A stretch of DNA of 64,000 bases from Phycisphaerae bacterium (GTDB taxonomy: Bacteria > Planctomycetota > Phycisphaerae > UBA1845 > Fen-1342): positions 85,001 through 149,000 of the forward strand of contig JAJVHV010000014.1 in assembly GCA_022072445.1 (NCBI GenBank), in the 5' to 3' direction. The translations under genes and the position numbers were made by a program. The notes under the pieces were generated by a model. It was not told the DNA's origin. It did not search any database and saw only the letters and a program-made list of their open reading frames with translations. Positions 18,400-25,900 of the stretch are shown here, in pieces. Position 1 is the first letter of the stretch. Each line of letters begins with the position of its first letter.

Positions 18400-18485
18400 C
18401 ACCGGATTCGCGCCCCAGGCCGGAAAAGTCGCAATCGCACCGCAGCCCCGCACCCGCGCCCGCCAGCGCCGCCGTGCCCGCCAGA

Positions 18486-18610
18486 GCCGCGCCCGCCAGA
18501 GCCGCGCTCGCCAGGAAGCGGCGAACGGAGAACGGAGAACGCCCCTGATAGTGCGCCTCGCGCCGCGCCCGCCAGAGCCGCGCTCGTCAGGAAGCGGCGA
18601 ACGGAGAACG
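18486..18610. repeat. 49-bp direct repeat in a gene-poor stretch
   Basis: 18486-18534 and 18562-18610 are the same 49 bases with one change (it begins GCCGCGCCCGCCAGAGCC and ends GGCGAACGGAGAACG). The sequence lies in the non-coding region 18307-18838, which also holds C/G-rich short repeats and the element at 18622-18720. I see no gene in that region. Confidence 0.8.
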
Positions 18611-18621
18611 CCCCCGCCGGC

Positions 18622-18720
18622 GAAGTACGGCCCATCCGAACCCCTCACGCCAGTGAGGGGCCGGCCCCCGACCGAGAGGGCACCGACCTACGCCAACAAA
18701 TCCCCGGCCTGAACCTCGCG
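18622..18720 (+). repeat. Palindromic element plus decayed fragment resembling the C-terminus of the next gene
   Basis: CCCCTCACGCCAGTGAGGGG (an interrupted palindrome) occurs in a context (ATCCGAA before, CCGGCC after) also seen at 19676-19712. Downstream, the frame reads TDLRQQIPGLNLARC, clearly like GDLLQQILDLNLAVA of the restriction-modification relic at 19727-19771. So this may be a second, older C-terminal remnant carrying the same element at the same place. Confidence 0.5.
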
Positions 18721-18838
18721 CGCTGTCCGCGCACCCCCTCCTTCTCAAGCAGGCGCCGGGCGGGCGAAACCTGCCGCCGCCCGACCCGCATCGCTCGACC
18801 CTCTCGCCGCCAACCCGATCCTCGCATAATCTCGCCGC

Positions 18839-19876
18839 ATGGCCCACAACCCATCCGAACGCCTCGCCGAATTCGTCACCTGGGCCGCAGCCCGGCGACG
18901 AAAAGGGCGAAGCCCACATTTTCCTCGACCGCCTCTTCCAGGCTCTCGGCCACAAAGGCGCCGTCGACGTCGGCGGCACGCCCGAGTTCCGCGTGCGCAA
19001 GTCGAAGGAGGACGGCGGTGGCACGGCCTTCGCCGACTACGTCTGGAAGCCCTACGTTCTGATCGAAATGAAAAAACGCGGCGTAGACCTCAGCCGCCAT
19101 TACCGCCAGGCGTTCGACTACTGGACGCGCCTCGTACCCGGCCGGCCGCGGTACGCCGTCCTGTGTAATTTCGACGAATTCTGGGTCTACGACTTCGAGA
19201 CCCAGATGGATACGCCGGTCGATCAGCTCCCGCTGGCCGAGTTGCCGCAGCGCTGGGGGCCGTTGGCGTTTCTGCTTCCGTCGCACGACCGCCCGGTCTT
19301 CGGAAACGACCAGGAGCAGGTGACGCGCGACGCCGCCGACAAGCTGGAGCGTGGCGCGGACTACGTGAACGCTGTCCGCAAGACTTTCCCAGACGTTCCC
19401 GGCATGGCGGACTATTGCGTCTACTGGTTCCGCCTCGCGCACGAGCACCTGCCGGCGTGCACGGTGAATGATCCCGTTGCCGGTCGCGCGGGACTCGTCG
19501 GCACGCAAAACGTCCGCAACAACAACTCCCGCGAAGGTGGTTTGGCGGCCTCCGCGCCGTCTACCGCACGCTCGAACTCCCCGGCCAGAACCCGCTCAAA
19601 GACGCCCACGCCGCCCTCGACGCGGCCGTCCTCGACGCCTACGGCTTCTCAAATCCTCGCGCCAGCGAGGCGTCTATCCGAACCCCTCACGCCAGTGAGG
19701 GGCCGGCCACCGGCCTACAAGGCGGCGACCTCTTGCAGCAAATCCTCGACCTGAATCTCGCCGTCGCCACCCGCATCGACAACGGCGAACCCGTGTCCGC
19801 CCCGGGCATTCCGCCAACCTACTCCACGCCCAGCGACTTGATCACCGACGACTGCATCCGGCCGCTGGCGGAGTGA
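18839..19876 (+). pseudogene. Relic of an MmeI/YeeA-like restriction-modification enzyme (type IIL)
   Basis: Pieces of one protein are read in changing frames. 18839-~18890: MAHNPSERLAEFVTWAA. From ~18891 in another frame: GDEKGEAHIFLDRLFQALG, then DYVWKPYVLIEMKKRG and CNFDEFWVYDFETQMD, which match the N-terminal nuclease/binding part of MmeI-like fused restriction-methyltransferase proteins. At about residue 150 the sequence jumps to FPDVPGMADYCVYWFRLAHE and GRAGLVGTQNVRNN, near the end of the methyltransferase domain, so the catalytic part with the NPPY-type motif is missing. After SREGG another deletion and frame change leads to WFGGLRAVYRTLELPGQNPL and a C-terminal part ending at 19876. 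Family members are about 900-1,100 residues; this relic could encode barely 340. Inactive. Confidence 0.8.
19655..19726 (+). repeat. Palindromic element inserted in frame inside the restriction-modification relic
   Basis: Between YGFS and GDLLQQIL, where relatives have only a few residues, about 22 extra residues are encoded (ASEASIRTPHASEGPATG), with no stop and no frame change. The core CCCCTCACGCCAGTGAGGGG is a stem of 8 with a 4-base loop and belongs to the same repeat family as the array at 63083-63911. Confidence 0.7.
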
Positions 19877-19879
19877 GCG

Positions 19880-20299
19880 ATGATCGACATCACGACCCTC
19901 GATTTCTGGACCGGCCTTGCGGCCGGCGTCATCATCGGAGCAGTGGGTCAGTATCTTGGCGACCGCGCGACGGATTCGCGCCGCCGGCGTGAGCAGCGAC
20001 GCGAAGTCCGGTCGCGGTTTGACACGGCTGCCGGGCGGATGCCCGAGCTGATCGAGGTGATGCGGAAGGACCTGCGCGAGATGCCGCTTGTGCGCGAGTT
20101 CATTCTGATTGAGCGGCGTGCCATCTACGGCGGCGCTCCCAACCATCCCCTGTTCCGATACGACTTCGAGGACTACGACCACCTTGAGCCGGTGGTTCGC
20201 AATCTTGTAAGCCTCGGATTCGTTCAAGAGATTACCTTCAACAACACTCTGCGCTTTCGGATGAGCGAGGAGTTCGCCGACTCGCTGGCCGGATCGTAA
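19880..20299 (+). CDS. Small single-pass membrane protein, unknown
   Basis: ATG 19880 three bases after the relic's stop. The 139-residue product has one hydrophobic segment near the start (about residues 10-27, WTGLAAGVIIGAVGQYLG), then a strongly charged helix (RRRREQRREVRSRF) and a compact C-terminal domain with FRYDFEDYDHLEPVVRNL, which looks like a winged-helix-like or sensor fold with several acidic residues. No family recognised. Its position directly behind a restriction-modification relic suggests it travelled with that cluster. Confidence 0.6.
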   Translation: MIDITTLDFWTGLAAGVIIGAVGQYLGDRATDSRRRREQRREVRSRFDTAAGRMPELIEVMRKDLREMPLVREFILIERRAIYGGAPNHPLFRYDFEDYDHLEPVVRNLVSLGFVQEITFNNTLRFRMSEEFADSLAGS

Positions 20300-20484
20300 G
20301 CCTGCATTCCGCCTGACCGAGCGCCGTTCGCAAGGCGCCAGGTCCGGCGATCGATCGTCGCCAGCGTGGGCGTCACCCCACCGTGCCGACCGCCCTGCGC
20401 ATCGCCCGCCGCCGCCCGCGCGCCCCATAAAAACTACCCCGCCGGCCCGCCCCGCCCCGCTCCCCCGCTTTTTTATCCCTCGAC

Positions 20485-20520
20485 TTGCATTTCTAGAAAT
20501 CGGTGTTACACTATCATTCA
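20485..20520 (+). promoter_or_regulatory. Orphan promoter and start region of a lost gene
   Basis: TTGCAT (20485-20490), a 16-base spacer containing the palindrome TTTCTAGAAA, and TACACT (20507-20512), then ATG at 20520. The frame reads MRNLHTIAARYRRARG and then runs into the 3' end of hslU on the other strand, so the gene it served seems truncated. The rest of 20300-20567 is C/G-rich with no gene. Confidence 0.35.
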
Positions 20521-20567
20521 TGAGAAACTTACACACCATCGCCGCCCGCTACCGCCGAGCCCGCGGA

Positions 20568-21908
20568 CTACAGCTCAAACTGCGACCGCTCGTCGTCGTC
20601 CAGCACCCCCGCCAGGTGCATGCGCACAAAGTCGGCGTCGATCATCACGTCCTTGTTGCCCGCGTCCGACGCCCAGAAAGCGATGTCCTCGGTCACTTTC
20701 TCGACGATCGTGTACAGCCGCCGGGCGCCGATGTTCTCGAGCCGCTCGTTGGCCTGATAAGCCATCCCCGCCATCTCGCGGATGGCGTCGTCCGTAAACG
20801 TCAGATTCACGCCTTCGGTCCGCATCAGCGCCACCTGCTGCTTGAGAAACGCGTTTTGCGGCTCGGTCAGGATGCGCACGAAATCGTCGGCGCTCAGGTC
20901 CGAAAGCTCGACGCGGATCGGAAAACGGCCCTGCAACTCGGGCATCAGGTCGCTCGGGCGGCAATGCGTAAAGGCCCCGGCGGCGATGAACAGAATGTGA
21001 TCGGTCGAGACCAGGCCGTAACGCGTGCTGACGGTGCTGCCCTCGACGATCGGCAGCAGATCGCGCTGCACGCCGCCGCGCGACACGTCCGGTCCGCCGG
21101 GTTCGCCGATCTGCGAGCCGCAGACCTTGTCGAGCTCGTCGATGAAGACGATGCCCGACTGCTGGCAGCGCTCGATCGCGAGCTGGTGCAGGCGGTCCTG
21201 GTCGATGCGCCGGTCGATCTCCTGCTGCGTGAGCGCGTCGAGCGCCTGCGGGATCGAAATCCGCCGCCGGCGGGTGCGCGCCGGCATGATGCGCTCCATG
21301 AACTGCTCGAACTCGGGCCCCATCTGGTCCAGGCCCATGGTCGCCATCACGTGCACCGGCACGCTGCGCTCGTCAAACGATATCTCGACCTGCCGCTCGC
21401 CCATTCCGCCCGACTGAAGCTGGCTGCGCAGCTTCTCGCGCGTGCGGCGGCGGCGATCGGCCAGGTCGGCGTCGGTTCCGTCGCCATCGTCGCTGCCGGG
21501 CAGAAGCTGGTCGAGCACACGATCCTCGGCGGCGCGGCGGGCCTGTTCGCGGATTCCCTCGGCCAGCTCTTCGCGGACCATGACGACGGCGCGCTCCATC
21601 AGGTCGCGGATCATGCCGTCGACGTCGCGGCCGTGATAACCGACTTCGGTGAACTTCGTGGCTTCGACCTTGATAAACGGCGCCTTGACGAGCTGCGCGA
21701 GACGCCGGGCGATCTCGGTTTTGCCGACGCCGGTCGGTCCGACCATGAGGATGTTCTTGGGCGGGACGTCGTTGCGAATGGTCTCGGGAAGCTGGAGGCG
21801 GCGCCAGCGGTTGCGGATGGCGACGGCGACGGCGCGTTTGGCGGCGTCCTGGCCGACGATATAGCGGTCGAGGGCTTCGACAATCTGCCGTGGTGTCAGG
21901 TCGTCCAT
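20568..21908 (-). CDS. hslU: ATP-dependent protease ATPase subunit HslU
   Basis: AAA+ unfoldase that feeds proteins to the HslV peptidase. ATG 21908 gives 446 residues, the normal length. Seen: N-terminal TPRQIVEALDRYIVGQ, Walker A GPTGVGKT (57-64), pore loop GYHGRD (90-95; GYVGRD in E. coli), the variable intermediate domain (about 130-210), Walker B IVFIDELDK and sensor/arginine-finger region LQGRFPIRVEL. C-terminus ends QFEL; HslU C-termini dock into HslV. No hslV precedes it, although the two are usually adjacent; the partner must lie elsewhere or be absent. Confidence 0.93.
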   Translation of the reverse strand: MDDLTPRQIVEALDRYIVGQDAAKRAVAVAIRNRWRRLQLPETIRNDVPPKNILMVGPTGVGKTEIARRLAQLVKAPFIKVEATKFTEVGYHGRDVDGMIRDLMERAVVMVREELAEGIREQARRAAEDRVLDQLLPGSDDGDGTDADLADRRRRTREKLRSQLQSGGMGERQVEISFDERSVPVHVMATMGLDQMGPEFEQFMERIMPARTRRRRISIPQALDALTQQEIDRRIDQDRLHQLAIERCQQSGIVFIDELDKVCGSQIGEPGGPDVSRGGVQRDLLPIVEGSTVSTRYGLVSTDHILFIAAGAFTHCRPSDLMPELQGRFPIRVELSDLSADDFVRILTEPQNAFLKQQVALMRTEGVNLTFTDDAIREMAGMAYQANERLENIGARRLYTIVEKVTEDIAFWASDAGNKDVMIDADFVRMHLAGVLDDDERSQFEL

Positions 21909-21969
21909 AGTTGCCGGATTGTAGAGCACGTCCCGCGAGCGTGCAGCGAAAGACTTGCGCGAGGGCGCG

Positions 21970-22129
21970 CCCAGCCGAGCCCCGACCGTCAGGGAGGGGT
22001 TCGAACGGCGATCGCCGACGGACTGGGTGAAGCCGGGCCGATGGCGAACGACTCGCACCCATGTGATTCTGCGCTCGATGATCGCAACCTCCGTTCGAAC
22101 CCCTCCCTGACGGTCGGGGCTCGGCTGGG
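21970..22129. repeat. Perfect 39-bp inverted repeat with 82-bp centre
   Basis: 21970-22008 (core CCGAGCCCCGACCGTCAGGG) is exactly the reverse complement of 22091-22129. It lies in the 285-base gap between hslU and the DUF3352-like gene. A third copy of the same sequence (35 bases) sits at 59152-59186, so it is a dispersed element, not a gene-specific hairpin. Confidence 0.9.
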
Positions 22130-22193
22130 TGGCTCGTTCGGCGCTCGACGTTCGGCGTTCGAGGCCGTCCCTCACCAGCTTCGGGCGGCGCGA

Positions 22194-24380
22194 TCAGGGG
22201 CGCAGGTCGGGCGGAATCTCTCCTTCGCGGCCGAGGGCGACGTAGGTCTGATGCAGGCGTTGCTTGAAATCGTCGAGCTTGACCCACTCGACGTGAGCGT
22301 CGAGCCACAGCACGTTGGTGCCTTCATTGTCGACGACCTGCTCGTATGCCAGCAGGATCTCCGAGGGGTGCAATTCTCTGTCGCCGACCTTGAGCTTGGG
22401 TTGCGATTGCAGGCCGGTGACGTAGATGTACGGTTGCAGCCCATCGCCGCGGGGCGAGATGGTCATTTTCTCGGTGATCGTTCCAGCTTCGATCAGGTGA
22501 TTGAGCGACGGCGGGAACTTGCCGTCGTTTTCGGAAGCGTAGATGTGGCAGCCTTGGCCGATGCCGCGCAGATTGGCGCTGCTGACGGCGCGCTTGGCCA
22601 GCTCGCGCGCCCTTGAAAGCGAGGGGAGCAGGATGCTCACCGACAGCGCGGCGGTCGCGACGCCGCTGGCGTCGCCGCCGATGAGCAGCATGCCGGGCGT
22701 GCCGCCGAGGGCGACGTAGCGCACGCCTTCGTCGTCGACGCTGTACGCCCAGACGAGGTTGCGCACGTCCTGCAGGTCGGCGGCGAAGGTCGGAAACGTG
22801 GCCAGATCGTGCGGCGCGGGCGCGTCAACGCTCAGGGCCGCGGCGGCGGTGTGAGCCAGTTGCTTGATCGTGTACCAGACGCGGTACGAATAGCGGCAGT
22901 CGAGATAACCGATGGAGGTGGGATTCTTGCCGAGCTGCGGGCGGGCGGCGCGGAAATCGGGATGATCCAGCAGGCTCTCGCCGCGCGTCGCCGGATCGAT
23001 CTGCCGCGCTGCGGCGGCGACGGTCTGCGGGAAGACGCCGACGACGCAGCGCTGCCCGACGAAGCTCCAGGCGAAGGCGACCGGGATGGGCAATCCACGA
23101 ACGAGCAGATATTCGACGGTCCGGCCGTCGATGGTGGCCTGCTTCTGCACGATGCCGACCTTGGCGCCGCGCGCCAGGTTGACGCCGGTCTTCACCAGCC
23201 GCGCGATCACGTCGCGCAATCGCGCTTCGTCGCGCACCTCGGCGACGAGCACGACGCCGGTGAAGAACACGCCGCCGTGAGACGGCGCATCCAGAACGGA
23301 CCAGGTGTCTCCCAGGGCGGGGATGAGCTCGTCGGCGAGCGAGAAGCCGACGAAACCGGAGGCGAACGTGAGGAAACCGTCGAACATGCCGGCGGCGGCG
23401 GGGTCGTTTTTCTTGAGCTGCTCGCGGAGCGACTTATGCAGGGCTTCGAGATCGAGATTCCAGACCGTGGCCATGTAGGCGTCGCGCGGGACGATCTTGA
23501 GATCGTCGTCGGTGACCGGCTTCTGGTCGTAGAGCTGCCGGCCGATGCCGCCTTGCTGGTAGTGCGCGAACGAGGAAACACGCGCTCCGGCCGGACCATG
23601 GTCGGCGCCGACCACGAGCGACTGCACGGCTGTGATGCCAAGCGCGTCGGCGATCTTGCGTATGACCTCGCCGGCGCCCTGATCATCCGAACGGATGGCT
23701 TCGATCAATTGATCGATGGCACCCTTGGTGGCGTAGAACACGCAACCCGTGCGCGCCGGCACCAGATCCGCCTTTCGACGGGCAAAGGCGTATTCCTCGG
23801 TCTGAGCAAGCGATCGGCCGCCGCTGCTGCCGGCGAATGCCAGGAGCTTTTCGATCGACGGGCGGCTGGACGACATCAGCAGCGTGTTGCCGGATAGCGT
23901 CCAGCAGGCGCGCGGCTCGTCAGCGCTTCCGCCGCATTCGACTTTGACGCCACCCACGGTGAAGCTGGCGCGGTTGTCGCCGAACATCCCACTGAGCAGC
24001 GTGTCGAGTCGCTTGGCGAAGTCGCTGGCGGCGCTGCCCATGTCGAGAACGAGGGCGACGTCGAAGCCGCCCTCGCGTGACAGGACGGCCAGCGCCCCGG
24101 TCTGGCGGCCGGCCAGCTCGATAAGGTGCAGGATCTCGGCGGCGGCTTCGGCGTCGCGCGACATTTCGTTGGTGAAAAAGGGAGAGGAGACCACGGCCTG
24201 GGCCAGTTGAAGGAGCTCACTGTTTTCGTCGATGACGCCGCTCCAGCCGGCGAAAGCCAGGGCGTCGACGGGGACGAGCTCGGCGGGGTCGCGCGGGGCG
24301 GGCGGGGTCTGGGCGCGGGCGATGGCGGCGGCGAGGAGGATGGAGACGACGCAAAGCCACGATGAGGCGGGCCTACGCAT
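22194..24380 (-). CDS. Exported DUF3352-like protein fused to a prepilin-like C-terminus
   Basis: ATG 24380, behind GGGAGAAG, starts a signal peptide (SSWLCVVSILLAAAIARA). The 728-residue product opens with LVPVDALAFAGWSG, the typical start of DUF3352-type proteins (PADALAYVGW), and continues with long mixed alpha/beta segments (residues about 30-580). From about 590 there is a hydrophobic stretch (ATAALSVSILLPSLSRAREL) followed by AVSSANLRGIGQGCHIYA and finally NVLWLDAHVEWV, which copy the N-terminal helix and C-terminal tail of planctomycete prepilin-type (H-X9-DG) proteins. The pilin cleavage site is absent, so the pilin-like part is internal. Role unknown, envelope location expected. Confidence 0.7.
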   Translation of the reverse strand: MRRPASSWLCVVSILLAAAIARAQTPPAPRDPAELVPVDALAFAGWSGVIDENSELLQLAQAVVSSPFFTNEMSRDAEAAAEILHLIELAGRQTGALAVLSREGGFDVALVLDMGSAASDFAKRLDTLLSGMFGDNRASFTVGGVKVECGGSADEPRACWTLSGNTLLMSSSRPSIEKLLAFAGSSGGRSLAQTEEYAFARRKADLVPARTGCVFYATKGAIDQLIEAIRSDDQGAGEVIRKIADALGITAVQSLVVGADHGPAGARVSSFAHYQQGGIGRQLYDQKPVTDDDLKIVPRDAYMATVWNLDLEALHKSLREQLKKNDPAAAGMFDGFLTFASGFVGFSLADELIPALGDTWSVLDAPSHGGVFFTGVVLVAEVRDEARLRDVIARLVKTGVNLARGAKVGIVQKQATIDGRTVEYLLVRGLPIPVAFAWSFVGQRCVVGVFPQTVAAAARQIDPATRGESLLDHPDFRAARPQLGKNPTSIGYLDCRYSYRVWYTIKQLAHTAAAALSVDAPAPHDLATFPTFAADLQDVRNLVWAYSVDDEGVRYVALGGTPGMLLIGGDASGVATAALSVSILLPSLSRARELAKRAVSSANLRGIGQGCHIYASENDGKFPPSLNHLIEAGTITEKMTISPRGDGLQPYIYVTGLQSQPKLKVGDRELHPSEILLAYEQVVDNEGTNVLWLDAHVEWVKLDDFKQRLHQTYVALGREGEIPPDLRP

Positions 24381-24430
24381 GGGTCTTCTCCCAAGTCGAC
24401 GGCGTGGTCGGGCCGCCGAACACAAGTTAT

Positions 24431-24448
24431 GAAACTTTTTGAAGTTTC
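24431..24448. promoter_or_regulatory. Inverted repeat in the divergent intergenic region
   Basis: GAAACTT-TTTG-AAGTTTC, a 7-bp stem, between the divergent 22194-24380 gene and mqnA. It may be an operator for one or both genes; no regulator can be named. Confidence 0.35.
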
Positions 24449-24492
24449 AGTCGCAAGCCGCGCGGCGACGCCCGTCGCGCGGGCACGTGGAT

Positions 24493-24498
24493 TATACT
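24493..24498 (+). promoter_or_regulatory. Candidate -10 element (TATACT) for mqnA
   Basis: TATACT 51 bases before the GTG start; -35 region G/C-rich and unconvincing. Confidence 0.35.
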
Positions 24499-24548
24499 TC
24501 GTGCGCCGGGGCACGTGTGAAAGCGCCGCGCGGTGCAGGAGAAGGGAT

Positions 24549-25388
24549 GTGCTGAGGCTGGGCGTCGTCTCGTTTCTGAATTCCAAGCCGTTAATCGAGG
24601 GGCTGGAGCGTCGCGCGGATCTCGCGCTGCGTTTTGACGTGCCGGCGCGGCTGGCGGCGCTGCTTGAGGCCGGCGAGGTGGACGTCGCGCTGCTGCCGGT
24701 CATCGACGTGCTGCGCGCCCGGACGCCGCTCTGCGTGGTTTCCGACGCGTGCATCGCTTCGGACGGCGAAACGATGACCGTCCGCGTCTTTTCGCAGCTC
24801 CCGCCGCACCGCGTTCGCCGGCTGTGCGTCGACGGCGATTCGCACACGTCGGTCGCGCTGGCGAGCATCGTGTGGCGCGAGCAGTTTGGCCAGGAGCTCG
24901 AGCTCAACACGATCGACGCGCGCAGCGTGCCGCTGGAGACGCTGGAGGCGGTGCTGCTGATCGGCGACAAGGTGGTCGATCCGCGCCGCGCCGGTTTCGC
25001 GTACGAGACCGATCTGGGTGCGGCGTGGCGGCAGCACACCGGGTTGCCGTTTGTCTTTGCGGTCTGGGCCGTACACGCGCGCCGCAGGTACGACATCGAC
25101 GTTCAGTCGGCGGCGGAAGCGCTGGCCGGCGCTCGCGACCGCGGCGTCGCGCGGGCGGCGGAGATTGCCCATGAGGTGGGTCCGGAGCTGGGTTGGACGC
25201 CGGAGCTGGCGGAGCGATATCTGTGCCGGTGCCTGCGCTTCAGGCTGGAGTCGCGCTATGTGGCCGGCGCCGAGCGGTTTGCGAGATGCTGCGCGGAGGC
25301 CGGGTTGACGCCGGCCGATGCGCGCGTCGATTGGCCGGGCGGGCTGGTGGCGGTTGTGCCCGGCGATGGTGTGGAAGTCGTGGGGTAG
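24549..25388 (+). CDS. mqnA: Chorismate dehydratase MqnA (futalosine menaquinone pathway)
   Basis: Dehydrates chorismate to 3-enolpyruvylbenzoate, the first committed step of the futalosine route to menaquinone. GTG 24549 follows AGGAG by 6 bases and gives 279 residues, the normal length; the longer ATG frame from 24429 is not supported. Signature start LRLGVVSFLNSKPLIEGL, then the periplasmic-binding-protein-like fold with VDVALLPVIDVL, the loop GDSHTSVAL and VLLIGDKVVDP. Others of the pathway (mqnB-D) are not in the window. Menaquinone is the expected electron acceptor for the complex I genes at 35.4-44.4 kb. Confidence 0.9.
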   Translation: MLRLGVVSFLNSKPLIEGLERRADLALRFDVPARLAALLEAGEVDVALLPVIDVLRARTPLCVVSDACIASDGETMTVRVFSQLPPHRVRRLCVDGDSHTSVALASIVWREQFGQELELNTIDARSVPLETLEAVLLIGDKVVDPRRAGFAYETDLGAAWRQHTGLPFVFAVWAVHARRRYDIDVQSAAEALAGARDRGVARAAEIAHEVGPELGWTPELAERYLCRCLRFRLESRYVAGAERFARCCAEAGLTPADARVDWPGGLVAVVPGDGVEVVG

Positions 25389-25480
25389 CGGCGCGCGCGT
25401 TGTTGAGTGCGGTGGGTCGGTGCGCTGGGCGAGGAGACCGCTCCCTTGCGGTCGCGGCTCTGAACGCGGTCTGTCAGCGG

Positions 25481-25900
25481 CTACTCGTCGGGCCAGGCGC
25501 CGCCGCGCTGACGCTTGGTCTCCGATCGGGCGCGTTTCTCTCCGAGCCGGCGGCGGCGCGAGGCGGCGGTGGGGCGCGTTGCGGTCCGTGGGCGCTGGAC
25601 GTAGAGGGCCGCATGGATGAGCCGAAGCATCCGCTCGGCGGCGTCCTGGCGGTTGGCGAGCTGGCTGCGCTCGCTCTGCGAGACGACGCGCAGGCGTCCA
25701 TCGGCCGAAAGGCGCGTCTTCAGGCGGCTTCGGATGCGCTGCTTCTGCCACGCAGAGAGCGGGTCGCAGTTCTCAAAGTCCAGCAGCAAAGTAACGCGCG
25801 TGCTGACCTTGTTGACGTGCTGGCCGCCCGGCCCGCCGCCGCGATCGAAAACCGCGTCGATCCAGGGTGCGAGGCATTCAAGCGTGGGGAGCGGTTTCAC
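25481..25900 (-). CDS. arfB: Alternative ribosome-rescue factor ArfB (YaeJ-type, GGQ)
   Basis: Hydrolyses peptidyl-tRNA on ribosomes stalled at mRNA ends. The release-factor motif GGGPGGQHVNKVSTRV places the GGQ at residues 25-27, and the 139-residue size with a basic, disordered tail (residues about 105-139, RRRRLGEKRARSETKRQR) that enters the mRNA channel fits ArfB rather than RF1/RF2. Start GTG 25900 overlaps the polA stop (GTGA), so it is translated with DNA polymerase I. Confidence 0.9.
   Translation of the reverse strand: MKPLPTLECLAPWIDAVFDRGGGPGGQHVNKVSTRVTLLLDFENCDPLSAWQKQRIRSRLKTRLSADGRLRVVSQSERSQLANRQDAAERMLRLIHAALYVQRPRTATRPTAASRRRRLGEKRARSETKRQRGGAWPDE

Noticed and set aside
20520..22616. 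698-residue plus-strand frame over hslU
   Set aside because: Opposite strand of hslU and part of its neighbour; the only interesting part is the first 16 codons after a promoter-like sequence, reported separately.
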